Shown here one piece after another: positions 23,349 through 34,829 of a stretch of DNA of 64,000 nucleotides; position 1 is the stretch's first letter, and each line of letters begins with the position of its first letter. The notes below the pieces were generated by a model. It did no database searches and was not told the DNA's origin. It was given only the letters and a program-made list of their open reading frames with translations. Position numbers and translations under genes: made by a program. The stretch is from Pseudisothecium myosuroides (lineage: Eukaryota; Streptophyta; Bryopsida; Hypnales; Lembophyllaceae): positions 26,040,001-26,104,000 of the forward strand of contig OX637296.1 in assembly GCA_951799445.1 (NCBI GenBank), written 5' to 3'.

Positions 23349-23882
23349 ACGGCGAAGCTTTGAACCTCCTTTGCGCATGTTTTCTAAAGTTATCCCAAAC
23401 CCTCTTCTAATCTTCTCCTTGTTGAGTGGACCCCCCTCCGGGACGGCGAAGCTTTGAACCTATGTGTGTTTTTTTCTTTAAAAGTTTAGTTGTTTTCCCT
23501 CTTCTAAAGTCTCTCTCATTGTGTGGACCCCCCTTGGAAACGGCGAAGCTTTGAACTAGTGACAAATTGAAGTCCTAAAACATGTGTTAAAAAAGTAGAC
23601 GGCGAAGCCTTGAACCCCCGAAGTGTCAAAGAAGTCCTAAAGTTGGTGTTAAAACCAACTTAACGGCGAAGCTTTGCACTTCCCCCGTGTTTAGTTCCAA
23701 AGTCTAGTTTCCAAGACCTTTGTGGAAACCTCCAGAGTTTAGCTTCCAAGATATTAGAGTCTAGCATGAAGTAGGAAGTGGTGGGCCAAGTTTAGCTACC
23801 TAGCCCTGGTATACGTGGTTTGCTAAGCCGAGTGTCTTGCTTCACAACTTCGGGCCTAACCCCCGGACGGCGAAGCCTTGAC
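23349..23882 (+). repeat. GGCGAAGCTTTGA motif array in element 2 (six copies)
   Basis: The 14-base motif CGGCGAAGCyTTGA recurs at about 23350, 23443, 23540, 23600, 23663 and 23867. The first copies sit in a longer unit with GTGGACCCCCCTCCGGGA. Lying downstream of the TATA box, the array would be in the transcript leader. Conservation of a short core in a diverged background suggests protein or RNA-structure recognition. Confidence 0.75.
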
Positions 23883-23964
23883 TCTAGCACTAATTTTTTC
23901 AAAACTCCAATTTTTATTGGTTAAGTGGGTTCCCCTGAGGGAACCCGTTGAGGTGATTAAAAAT

Positions 23965-24075
23965 TTTGTGGTGCCAGCGGACCAGCCAGCCCAGCAGAAC
24001 CGGGAGCCCAGCCGGCAGTACCGGAGAGTCCAGCAGCAGCAACGGAGCCCAGCCACAGCGATACAAGGCCGGTAC
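23965..24075 (+). repeat. CCAGC-rich block of element 2
   Basis: Stretch of CCAGCGGACCAGCCAGC-type units, same position as the blocks in elements 1 and 3 but with a different unit order. Confidence 0.6.
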
Positions 24076-24956
24076 CCGAGGCCGGTACACTGCCTGTCCA
24101 GCGCCCAACCTTGGGCCGATTTTGCGATTTGGTAGACTGACCATGACTCACATACATCATGGCTGATTTCAGACCACAAACGGGATGATGCCCTGCGGGG
24201 CCCCAACTTTGGTTTTTGTTTGAAAAAAAAACTCTCCACTAATCAGGATCTAGTTTAGAAAATTAGTTATAGATCTAGTTAGGAAATCACTGATAGATCT
24301 AGTTTAGGAAATTAGTGATAACTCTAGTTTAGGAAACCAGTGATAGATCTAGTTTAGGAAATCAGAGGTAGAGCTAGTTTAGAAAACCAGCTAAACCCAG
24401 TGGGGATCCAAGGCCAAAAATTTCAAAATTTTCAAGTTGTGACTAAAGAACAAAGGGAAGGGAAGGAAGAGAGTCAACACCTCACATCACTCCTACACAC
24501 ATAATTGTACCCTCCACGTCACACCTGCACGTACACTTGAAACCTCCATTCTAACCAACCAAATATACACATGAACAATGGAGGGAGATTAGAAAGAAGG
24601 AGATGAAGTAGAGAACAAAAAGGAGAGAGACGATAAATAGTAACATAGGTCTAAGCCTAGGTAGACTTAGGGAGGGAAATCTTGAGAATTTGTGGTGACC
24701 GTTGGGAGGAGGATTAGGATGACACAAAGGCAAAATTGTGTAAGAGGGTAGGAAGAACATTTAAACCCTTCTCGTAGTTTGAAACTATAGTGTAAGACCC
24801 ATAAAAGCTTAGGTGGAATAGTGCTAGTGTAGAAGAGAGGGGAAGAAAGAAAAGAAAGGAGGAAGGGAAAGAGGGAGCTTAGATCATCAAAAATTGTAAC
24901 ATTTTCTCAATAAGCGGTGAGCTTGGAAAAAATTCAAAACAAAGCCAAAGACTACC

Positions 24957-25019
24957 ATGGAGCGTGAGGATGTACACGTGGACGTGGACAAAGTTATTTC
25001 CAACACCGGTAGTGAAGAG
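24957..25019 (+). CDS. 21-codon mini-exon of element 2 with splice donor
   Basis: ATG at 24957 (context ACCATGG) opens a frame reading MEREDVHVDVDKVISNTGSEE. It runs to a perfect donor GAAGAG|GTGAGT at 25019/25020, exactly at a codon boundary. The acidic peptide would be the N-terminus of a spliced product whose next exon is outside the element or lost. Element 3 keeps the same 63 bases and donor but has GTG for ATG. Element 1 has a positional analogue (frame ending LDRLIQDLQYE at a GTGGGC donor-like site near 9558). The call is an inference from position and splice consensus. Confidence 0.45.
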
Positions 25020-25069
25020 GTGAGTTTTTGATTTAATCTTTGATGTTTCTCCCTAATTAGCATTTATTT

Positions 25070-26200
25070 TCCTAATCAGCCCTTAGAGCGTGATTAGCAT
25101 CCGAGATTAGTGTAGATTAAAAGTTTAGATTCAAAAGTTGATAGATTAGGGATAGAAGGTTCCAAAAACAGCTTATAATTAAGATTTGACCGTAAACTGA
25201 CCGCGTTAGGCTAAGTTAAGCGATAGGGGGTAGGACGGAGGAATTTTAATTAAATTTGATCCACAAGGAACAATGGACAGAAATTAGGATTAGATTAGAA
25301 GGAGAATTTAGGATAAAAATTAAAGATCAATTAACAGTTAAAAACCTAGAATTAGATTAAGATTTTAATTAGGGAAGTTAAAATTCAAAAGTCGAAAGTT
25401 GGAGTTAACTTTGGGAAGTAAAAGTAGAGTAGGAAATAGAAGTCAAAAGTAGAATCCACTTAGGAAGTAGATTGTTGAGTTAGGAATAGAGTTAAAATTA
25501 GAAGTCAAAATCCTAGAGTTAAAAGGGGGAATTAAATTTAGGAGGGTAACATTTAGAGTTAATTCAGGATTGAAACGATAGGATTAAATTTGGAAGTAGA
25601 AGTCAAAAGTCAAAAGTCAAAAGTTTAGATTAAATTTAAAGGTTAAATTTTAGAATCAATTGGGGAGTAAAAGGTTAGAGTCAAAAGCTAAAAGTAGAAG
25701 TTAAAACTTAGAAGTAGAAGTGAAAGTTTAGAGTTAGGTGGAAGTAGAAAAATCTAGAGTCAAAGTGAAAACGTAGAGTCAAAAACCTAGAGTTAAATTA
25801 GGAATAAAAATCTACAGTAGAAAGTGAAAAGTTAGAGTTAACTTTAGGGGGTAAATCTTAGAGTAGTTTAGAAATAAGAACATAGAATTAAAAGTGAAAC
25901 TTAGAATTACCCTAGAAGGCTAAAACTTGGAAGTTAGGAGTTGAAGTTGATTTAGAAGTAAAAACCTAGAGTTAAAAGTCAAAACCGTAGAGTTAAATTT
26001 AGAAGGGATAGATGTAGAATAGAATAGAGGAGTAAAAATTTAGAGTTAAAAGTTAAAACATAAAATAGAAGTCGGTAGTTAATACTTTAAGCCAAGTTAA
26101 AAGAGTAAAAGTCTAGAGTTTCATTTAGAGGTTGAAAATTAGAGTAAGAGTTGGACTTTAGAATTAGTCTTTAGAAGTAGAGCTTCTAGGTAGAGTCTTA
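25070..26200 (+). repeat. Purine-rich GTTAAAAGTC-type tract of element 2
   Basis: More than 1 kb made from variants of TAGAGTTAAAAGTCAAAACC, strongly poor in C on this strand. It follows the mini-exon donor, so it would be intronic. No frame stays open. Confidence 0.7.
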
Positions 26201-26566
26201 AAAACCCATGATAGTCTTAGAGGTTCATGGAAGGAACATAGGGGTTCCCCTTTTTACGTAGTTAGGGACGTTAGAAATGACGCCAACTACCCAGTCTACC
26301 CTCGACATAGGATAGATAGTTAGGGAGTTAGAATTTCACCATCACTCTGAACATCGCAGTTAGCTTGTGAGTTACTACATGCATTACTAATTATTCACTG
26401 CCATCCACGACCCTTAGGAAACGTTAGCAAAAAAGATCCATTGCTTGGAAGGCACAGTGGACCGCGCTCACAACACCCCCATATATTAAAAAAGTGGATA
26501 AAGGCATAGAATCTGGTCGGTGTTCGCTTTATTACCAAGGGTGGGTAATCTAGCGCCTACACTGCC

Positions 26567-26733
26567 CCTCCTTTTTGCAAGGAAGGGTATGACCTGCCTT
26601 TCTCTCACTTTCTTATACCTTTAGCCTCTGTCCACAGCACGTTCAAAAAAGTAACCCAAAGTCAAACCCCGACAAGTTGTCCACATGGCAGACCCATGTT
26701 CTTCAGGATGCCGCAGAAAAGGCTGCAATGTTT
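26567..26733. other. Short spacer between element 2 and the Tourist-like MITE
   Basis: No feature seen. Confidence 0.6.
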
Positions 26734-27234
26734 TTAGGGCCGGTTTATACCAGGGCCAGACCAAAGACCAGAAGTTTTCTAGGGTACCCCACTTCGTTAG
26801 ATGTGAGTCATGTGACCATGCCAAAGCAAGAGCCCAAGACAGAAAATAGTTATGGCACTTTGCATGGTCTTGGTATAAACCCAAGAGAGACTATAGCCGA
26901 GCCACATCTATTTATTATTAGATCTGACATTGTCAACCGCAAGATCAATTAAATAAAAAAAAATCTATGGTTGCGAGGTTCTAGCATGCCATGGTCTCCT
27001 AGAAATCCGTTAGGCCTACCTCAAGGAGGTGGTCAAGAAAAAAGCTCCTAGAAACCGGCAAAACATTATCTGCTTTGGCCATGTAGGATTCCAAGTAGAC
27101 TTCTCATCCATGAAAAATGGCATGGGCTATGGCCAAAGTGTAAACCCAACTTGGACCATGCCAATCTCTCCACCAATCCGTGCTTTGATAATTCAAGAGA
27201 ACCTCTGGTCCGGCCTTGGTGTAAATGGCCCTTA
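26734..27234. mobile_element. Tourist-like (PIF/Harbinger) MITE
   Basis: The element is 26737-27231. The ends are GGGCCGGTTTATACCAGGGC on the left and, as reverse complement, GGGCCATTTACACCAAGGCC on the right. It is flanked by TTA on both sides (26734-26736, 27232-27234). GGGCC-type ends and a TTA/TAA duplication are typical of Tourist-like MITEs mobilised by PIF/Harbinger transposases. Internally the phrase GTCTTGGTATAAACCC and its relatives repeat the terminal motif. It has no coding capacity. Confidence 0.75.
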
Positions 27235-27540
27235 GAATTGCCCTTCTGAGCATTAACGTTCTCACGGACATCACTTTGTTTTCAGTAGAACATCTGCACA
27301 CTGTAAGGGACATCACCAAAAATTTCAGCTTTTATGGCCGAAGCTTCTTTGAGATGCTCTTATTTTAGAGGGCATTATCATTTTCAGCTAACGTCACAAA
27401 AAACACTGCTTTCTTACAGTGTTTTGTGCCTCTATCATATCACAAAATACAAAAAACCTTCTCTTGAACAAGAAGACGTCTAGAACTGTAATTAAATTTG
27501 ATTTTGAGGACTAGTTGCTACATAAAGTCCTTTGGGACAA
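27235..27540. other. Spacer, nothing recognised
   Basis: AT-rich with no supported gene. The last 100 bases may belong to the upstream part of the hAT relic. Confidence 0.5.
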
Positions 27541-27548
27541 CTTTATTT

Positions 27549-27870
27549 GCCAATGGTTGGAGCTCTATAACTATTCACCCACTTTCCAACATAATACCCA
27601 TGTCTCCAGCAGGCAAAGAATTCTTTGGAATAAAAGATTGTACAGGATATAAAAAAATGGCCTATACATGAGTGACATAATGATAAAGTACATTAAGAAC
27701 GTGGGTCTCAAAAATGCAGTACAAATTTATGCAAACAATGCTTTAGCCATGAAAAATTGCGTAGACATTTTATTACATTGTTGGCCCCATTTGTACTTCA
27801 AAGGATGTGATACCACATTATGAATTTATTGCTAAGCAATTGAGGAAGACATCAATAGATTGCACAATTG
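27549..27870 (+). pseudogene. hAT transposase relic (DUF659-type region)
   Basis: One frame (27549-27665) reads ANGWSSITIHPLSNIIPMSP and on to GKEFFGIKDCTGYKK, and the next frame continues YMSDIMIKYIKNVGLKNAVQ and IYANNALAMKN. This matches the order seen in plant hAT transposases: DGW...RP..N..A.SP.G..F...D.SG, then ...VVQ..TDNA. A frameshift near 27664 and several stops show that it is dead. Domains upstream (BED finger) and downstream (dimerisation) were not found. Assignment is by pattern recognition of the conserved order of motifs. Confidence 0.6.
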
Positions 27871-29649
27871 ATTAACCCCTAATTGCCAAATCGACCACAT
27901 ATAGTCGATCGAAAATTTTGAACTCGTTTTGCTCTGGGCAATTAAATTCCTTTGACCGGTTTTAAAAATTTTATGGGCAATATTGCAGTTTAACTATTAA
28001 AAACTTTTATTTTTCACTATAAAGGGTTACTATTTGATTTTTGAGAGGTCTTCAAAGGCAAACATGTACCATTGGTGGAAGAGGGCACTATTGGAGAGCC
28101 AATAAGAAAGAGCCATATATGAAGCGGTCAAGAAAAAAAAATGTGAGGGCAATGGGACTAGCCTTTGGTAAAATGGGCCCAATATTAGTGCAAACGGTTC
28201 CTAGTTTGATGTCAGAAAAAGAAGAACCTAAAACCAATGAGAACATTCCATTTGGGCAGCCTTCTAAATGACAAAAAAGTACACTATAGCCATTGTGGCA
28301 AGTGATAACGGCCAACTCATAACTAACAACTGCTTCTACACCTCGTTCTACACCTTTCACAACATGATGACATGAAAACGACGGTAGTCACAACAGTTTC
28401 AGTTGACAAAAACCTAGGAAAATTCACAGTAAAAGAATGTTGCAAAGCATTCCAACTAACAAATCAATGAAAGATGCAATAAAATATACAAACATTGCAT
28501 AGAAAAATGGCTACCACCAAATATTGCAAAAGAAACATTTATAAGGTGTAGCAATTTGAATTTGAATTCACAAATCTCCATCTGCATACAACTTTGTCAC
28601 AATGGACAAAATTCCAAATCCTTTCATCTCTCTTTGCTACATTGGAAGACGTATAGACATTGGGCAAAGCAAGAAATTGGGCAAGGGAGCAAGGTGCAAG
28701 TGCACAACAAGAGAGAATTATTCTAGCAGCTCTAGATTCAAACTATCTTGCCAAGTTGTCTAAGCCAAAGAAGTGGAGAGAGATTGGTACTACTCCAAAT
28801 AAGGCTTTTAGATCTAGATACTACCAACAAATAGTTTACATTTTGAGGTGGAAGGAGAGGCATGTAGATGGATTTTCTAAAGCTATGAGAAACACCTTGA
28901 GGATACTTGTGTGGCCAGATCATGGAGAGGAGTAGAGAGCCATAGAAAGAGACAATCTTGGTGGCATTAGAGAGAAGGGGAGTAACCACACTCACACTTC
29001 AATGGAGTAATTTGTAGTGGCCAAAGACAACACATTTGAGAAATAAGACACCCAAGCTGGCAATCAAGAGGAGCACATCATGAAAGACAACAAAGACAAG
29101 ACAAGTACTCAAGTAGCTTACACAAAGATTGGGTAGAAGGAAGGAAATGAGCGGGGAAGAGATTGAAGTTTACTGTGAAGAAAGAGGGCACTATAGCACT
29201 AGGGGCATGTGAGCCCCGTAGTTGTCATCTGGACCTCAGAATTTTATTTTTTTTGCTTTTTATTCATTTTTATAGGTAATTCTAGTCCAAAAGTAGTAAA
29301 GAGAGTATTAACATTGTAATTGGTAGAAGTCCCTACAAATATGGTGTTTTAAGTTCGAAAAGTCCAAAAATGCTCTAATCACTTCCGATTACTAATATTT
29401 AGGTCTAAAAAGGGGTTGGATAGAATATGAAAAGGTTTCGGGACAGTTTGGGCCCTGACGGCCAAACTAATAAAAACACCTAAAATACACTTTTGACGGA
29501 TTTCACCACAGTGACTATGACAAGAATAGATAAAAATGAAAGTTAGGGTTTCCTTTAAAGTCTTTGGAATGAAAATTGGAACTCTTGTAGGAAGACTAGC
29601 CCAAATTAGAAAATTTGGAAAAAATCCATTATATATGCGAATGCAGGTG
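27871..29649. other. Intergenic DNA between hAT relic and element 3
   Basis: Frames at 28041-28271 and 28660-28935 are open, but the second lacks an upstream ATG and neither resembles a known family. They may be further decayed transposon sequence. Nothing else was recognised. Confidence 0.45.
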
Positions 29650-30939
29650 TGTGAGCTCCCAATTTGTCATTTGGGACTCGTAAAATTATTTTTTTGAAAA
29701 TTTGCAATTTAAAGTTGATAAAAGTATAGAAAAATCCATAAAAAGAGTGTAGAACCGAAATAGGGTTGTGTCATACCCATTATAGTATTTGGTCTAGATT
29801 TGTGTTTTTTACTTAGAATCCCCCAAACCTTGCCTAAAAATAGTATAGAAATAACGGAAAGGTTAGATTTGGAGGATTCGAATCACACAGCCCCAAAAGG
29901 GCTAAATCCCACCATGAATGTGGTGATTCATGGCTAGGTCGGTCCGAGGGATCCACAGCGAGGCCACTAGGTCGGGTCCTAGAGTTAGATTTAGAATTTC
30001 CCATTAGATCGACGAATTCCCAAAATCCCGATTGTTAGCATGCAGGAGCCACTAATGCAAGACCGGGCCGTGGAGGAATCTACAGCCCAAACATGCTATT
30101 TTAGGATGAATCCCATGCCAGGAGTCCAACGACGAAATCGGTTCGCCAAGATTCCTCCACTTGTAGAAGATTCCCGCACCGCCGCTAATTCAAAGAGATG
30201 GCCAGTTTTAATCTCCATTGACCAATCGTGCCAGGTACGCAAACACACACCCGCACGTCTTTCATGCGACTCCCTGAGAGGTCACGTGAAAAATCCCGGC
30301 ATCTTCCGACTTGCAAAAGAACCTTTTTTTGGGTGGTCAACCCTCCTAATCTCCAACAGGAATTTCATGGAAATTACCCAGGTTACAATAAAATCTCACT
30401 AAAAATTAGACTAGCTTGATTTATGTTAATAATGCGCTCCGTGAAGTTTCACGACATTCCGATAGCGGCAAGTACCCGAACCGGCGAGGTTCCTCGGGAA
30501 TTAACCACGTGGCGGGGTCCCCGCCACGTTGACCGGCATTCCGGGACCATACGATGGCAAAACGAAATCAACCAAAAGTCCTTCCCGACTCTCTCGCACC
30601 TACCGGAGGCCCTAGGCTATTCACATTTCTCAAAATAGGAGACCTCTAAGATCTAGGATTTTACCACGATTTGGTTTTTAAACTAAATTAGCCTACGATG
30701 GGTTTTTGGCCTCGATACGGGGGGTAAAGAAGTCTATGATTAAATACGGCAATCTGGATCCAACGGCGCAATCCGTTTGGCGATTGAAGCTAATCTCCAA
30801 AAGTTAGAATGTTGGTCCAGCATAGATGGTAGAAGTAGATTTTTAGGATTTAAGATGAAAATCTTTGAGGATGAGGATAAAAATCCCCGTTGATAAGGTT
30901 ACCTTAGAGCTCTAGAGGGAGGGGTGAGCCCTTGGAAAC

Positions 30940-30949
30940 CTATATAAGG
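30940..30949 (+). promoter_or_regulatory. TATA box of element 3
   Basis: CTATATAAGG, same flanks as in element 2 (CCTTGGAAAC before, GGCCCCATTTC after). Confidence 0.7.
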
Positions 30950-31419
30950 GCCCCATTTCTCTCTCTAGAAGACCCCCAATTCTTGTTTTTGGTCCGTGGG
31001 TCCGTGGGTCCGTGGGTCCAAGTTATTTTGGATATTTTGGCGTTTGAAGCCAAAAACCTCTATGGTGTTTTTGGAGCACTTTTGGCTTCATTGTTGCTTA
31101 TTTTTAAGCTTTGAAAATCCTTGGGGGTCCTTCTACTTTGCTTTGTATACTCTTTGTGAAGTTTTTGGTACTTTGTTGGAAGTAGAGAGCCTCTCTCTCT
31201 CTCTTGTACGTGTTGTAGTCTAACTTGTGAAGTTGTAAGAGTCCTTTTGTATTTTGCACTAATCCTAAAGTCACCCCCCACCGTACCTTGGCGATGCCGC
31301 TTTGGAGGGCCTTTAGCGTGTGAGCTTTGTATTGCCACGTGGTCTAACTCGTGTATTTTATCTTTGTGTTTTGTGACACCCTCTTTTAATCTTTTCCTTG
31401 TTAAGTGGACCCCCCTCCG

Positions 31420-31750
31420 GGACAGCAAAGCTTTGAACCTCTTGGTGCATGTTTTCTAAAAGTTATTCCAAATCCTCTTCTAATCTTCTCCTTGTTGAAT
31501 GGACCCCCCTCCGGGACGGCGAAGCTTTGAACTCGTGTGTGTTTTCTTTAAAAAGATAGGTTTTTCCCTCTTCGAAAGTCTCTCTCATTGTGTGGACCCC
31601 CCTTGGAAACGGCGAAGCTTTAAACTAGTGACAAAGTAGAAGTCCTAAAGGGTGTGTTAAAAGTGTAGACGGCGGAGTTTTGAACCCCCAGGGTGTTAAG
31701 AAGTCCTAAAGTTGGTGTTAAAACCAATTTAATGGCGAAGCTTTGTACCT
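31420..31750 (+). repeat. GGCGAAGCTTTGA motif array in element 3
   Basis: Copies at about 31421 (degenerate, CAGCAAAGCTTTGA), 31516, 31610, 31668 (GGCGGAGTTTTGA) and 31734 (ATGGCGAAGCTTTG). Spacing parallels element 2, with more decayed cores. Confidence 0.7.
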
Positions 31751-32074
31751 CCCCCGTGTTTAGATCCAAAGTTTAGTTTCCAAGACCTTTGTGGAAACCT
31801 CCAGAGTTTAGCTTTCAAGATATGTAGGTTCCTTTGCATTTAGTGAAGTTTAGTCATTCCCCAAAGTTTAGAGAGTTTAGTTGTTCCCCAAAGTTTATTT
31901 AGTTTAGTTGTCTCCCAAGGTCTTAGTGAGTTTAGTACCCCCGAAGTTTTATTTCCCCCTAGCATTAGCCAACAATCTAGTCTTAAAATAGCCCTAGCAA
32001 AAATCCAATCTTAAAATAGCCTTAGCAAAAATCCAGTCTTAAAATAGCCTTAGCCAAAAATCCAGTCTTTTTTC

Positions 32075-32280
32075 AGAACCAGCATACAGCCCAGCCAACA
32101 TCAGGACCAGCATACAGCCAGCCAACATCAGAACCAGCATACAGCAGCCAACATCAGAGCCAGCGTGAGGAAACAAAAAAAAATTAATAAAAAAATTAAT
32201 TAATTAAATTAATTTTTTGTTGAACCAACCCCCCAGCCAGCCGGGAGGCAGGCAGGCAGGCTCGGTGGTCCAGTACCCGG
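32075..32280 (+). repeat. CCAGCATACAGC minisatellite and CCAGCC block of element 3
   Basis: Three to four copies of ACCAGCATACAGCCAGCCAA with ACATCAGA spacers are followed by an AT-rich (AATTAATT) stretch and a second CCAGCCAGCCGGGAGGCAGG block. Element 2 has a different block here, so this part turns over faster than its surroundings. Confidence 0.65.
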
Positions 32281-32904
32281 TCCAAATCAGACTCACCCCC
32301 TTTTTGAACTCAATTTTTGGTCTTTTGGTTTTTGGTTTTTGGGTTCTCTCAAACTAAAACAAAACCAAAACTAAAACACCACAAAAAATATTGGACTAAC
32401 CTATTACTAGCTAGGGAAGAAGTAGGATTAGGGTCTAAATCAAAAAGGGAGAAGGGAGAAAAGAGCGGAGCACCACCGTACCTGCACACAAAATTGTTTC
32501 TTCTCACCACTCACACCTACACACAATGGAAGGAGATTAGGAAAGGAGGGGAAGAAGTAGGCGAAGGAAGGTGAGAGACGATAAATAGAGACCTAGGTTT
32601 AGGATAGGTAGGCTTTAGGAAGAAATCTTGAAAATTTGTGGTGACCGTTGAGAGGAGGATTAGGATGACACAAAGGCAAAATTGTGTAAGAGGATAGTTG
32701 GCATCTTAAAATCTCCTTGAAGTTTGAGACCATAGTGTAAGACTCATAAAAGCTTAGGTAGAATAGTACTAGTGTAGAAGGAGAGAGGAAGAAAGAAAAG
32801 GAAGGAGGCAGGGAAAGAAGGAGTTTAGATCACCAAAAATTGTAATATTTTCTAAATAAGCGGTGAGCTTGGGAAAAAATTCAAAACAAAGACCAAAGAC
32901 CACC

Positions 32905-32967
32905 GTGGAGCGTGAGGATGTATACATGGACGTGGACGAGGTTATTTCCGAAACCGGTAGTGAAGAG
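32905..32967 (+). pseudogene. Mini-exon of element 3, start codon lost
   Basis: Same 63-base segment and GAAGAG|GTGAGT donor as in element 2, but the first codon is GTG. Other changes (DVYMDVDEVISETGSEE) leave the frame and donor intact. Confidence 0.45.
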
Positions 32968-34829
32968 GTGAGTTTTTGATTTAATCTTTGATGTTTCTCC
33001 CTAATTAGCATTTATCTTCCTAATCAGCCTTTAGAGCGTGATTAGCATCCGAGATTAGCATAAATTAGAAATTTAGATTCAAAAGTTGATAGATTAGGAA
33101 TAGAGGTTTCCGAAAACATCTTATAATTAAGATTCGACCGTAAACTGACCACGTTAGGCTAAGTTAAGCGGTAGGGGGTAGGACGGAGGAATTTTGAATA
33201 AAATTTCATCCAAAAAGGACCATGGACGGAACTTAGGGGTTGAGATTAGAAAGGGAATTTAGGATTAATATTAGGGATTAATTAGCGATTAAAAACCTAG
33301 AGTTAAATTAAGATTTTTATTAGGAAAGTTAAATTCTAGAGTCAAAATTTAGAATTAACTTTGGGAAGCACAAAGTTAGAGTTAACTTTGGAAAGTAAAA
33401 CATAGAGTAGAGAGTAGAGGTCAAAAGTAGAATTAAAAAAATCAACTTAGGAAGTAGATTTTTGAATTAGGAATAGAGTTAAAATTAGAAGTCAAAACTT
33501 AGAGTAAATTGTGACAGTAAGTTCAAAAGTGAAACCCTAGGGCTAAAAGTTGGAATTAAATTTAGGAGGGTAGCATTTAGAGATAATCTAAGATTAAAAC
33601 GATAGGATTAAATTTGGAAGTAGAAAGTCAAAAGCCTAAAGTCAAAAGTTAAGATTAAAATTAAAGGTTAAAGTTTAGAGTCAATTGGGAAGTAAAAAGT
33701 TAAAGTGAAAAGCTAAAAGTAGAAGTTAAAAGTTAAAGGTATTGGTTAACTTTTAGAGTTAGGTTAGGAGCACAAAACATAGAGTCAAACCTAGAGGTTA
33801 AAATTTGGGATTAAATTTAGAAGTAAAAAATTAGAGTTAAAAGTCAAAACCTAGAGTTAAACTAGGAGTAAAAACCTACAGTGAAAAGTGAAAAGTGAAA
33901 GTTAGATTTAGAGGGTAAATCTCAGAGTAGTTTAGAAGTAAAAACATAGAGTTAAAAGTGAAACTTAGAATTACCCTAGAAGGTTAAAACTTGAAAATTA
34001 AGAGTTAGAGTTCATTTAGGAGTAAAAATCTAAAGTCAAAAGTCAAAACATAGAGTCGAAGTCGGTAGTTAATATTTAGAACCAAGTTAAAGAGGTAAAA
34101 TCTAGAGTTACATTCAGAAGTTGAAACTTTAGGGGTAGCTTTTAAAAGTAGAACTTCTAGGTGGAGTCTTAAAATTCCATAATAGTCTTAGTGGTTGATG
34201 AAAGGAGCATAGGGGTTCCCCTTTTCGTGTAGTTAAGGACGTTAGAAATGACGCCAACTACCCAGTCTACCCTCGACATAGGATAGATAGTTAGGGAGTT
34301 AGAATTTCACCATCGCCCCTGAGCATTGCGGTTAACTTGTGAGTTACTACATGCATTCTAATTATTCGCTGCCATCTACGACACTTAGGAAACGTTAGCA
34401 AAAAAGATCCATTGCTTGGAAGGCACAGTGGACCATGCTCACAACACCCCCATGTATTAAAAAAGTGGATAAAGGCATAGAACTTGGTCGGTGTTCGCTT
34501 TATTACCAAAGGTAGGTAATCTAGCGCCCATAGTCCCATCCATCAAAATACCCCTTCTAAAAATATCCCTTGTTCACACGTGATATATGAACCCTCCAAA
34601 TAGTGAACCCCTCGAGCGATGTGGAGACACCAGTTTCACGTACACCATGGGATATCTTGATACTTTTTGTAGCCAAATTTCTAAGATTTGTAATTAGACT
34701 CGAGGTACTACTTCCAAAAGTATGAACTTCACATTGTATCTAGTAAAAGATCTCCCGATCTATTGCCTAACTCAAAGCATCCAGGGATGATTGGGCTCAA
34801 ATATTAATTTTGGACTTTCAATAGTCCAA

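Larger units (their letters stand above)
21566..26566 (+). mobile_element. Element 2: 5-kb LTR-type element (solo-LTR-like)
   Basis: The element proper is 21571-26561. It begins TGTGAGCTCCC, ends AGCGCCTACA and is flanked by the perfect 5-bp duplication CTGCC (21566-21570, 26562-26566). Because the duplication immediately flanks this single unit, it is a complete insertion or a solo LTR, not one LTR of a pair with element 3. In order it contains a U3-like 1.3 kb with a TATA box, a leader, the GGCGAAGCTTTGA array, a CCAGC block, a mini-exon with donor, a long purine-rich tract and a conserved 3' end (GATCCATTGCTTGGAAGGCA). No polymerase or gag frame is present. Left-end sequence is almost identical to element 3. 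Confidence 0.8.
29650..34532 (+). mobile_element. Element 3: 4.9-kb LTR-type element, close copy of element 2
   Basis: Starts TGTGAGCTCCC at 29650 and ends GCGCCCATA near 34532. Over the first 1.2 kb it is almost identical to element 2 (only scattered single-base changes). It differs by small indels, such as a tripled GGTCCGT at about 30999-31018, and by a replaced middle block. The 5 bases before the element (AGGTG) do not match those after (GTCCC), unlike elements 1 and 2. That suggests an inter-element recombination or a damaged end. It contains the same TATA box, motif array, mini-exon donor, purine tract and conserved 3' end. No gag or pol frame is seen. Confidence 0.75.

Noticed and set aside
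26562..26590. Primer-binding site after element 2
   Set aside because: The bases after the element are the target duplication CTGCC and do not resemble a tRNA 3' end complement.
28660..28935. 91-residue frame as a gene
   Set aside because: No ATG near the start of the frame, no recognisable motif, lies in transposon debris.
21571..34532. Elements 2 and 3 as the two LTRs of one 13-kb retrotransposon
   Set aside because: Element 2 alone is flanked by a perfect CTGCC duplication. The 3.1-kb interval has no gag-pol, primer site or polypurine tract and contains an independent MITE and hAT relic.
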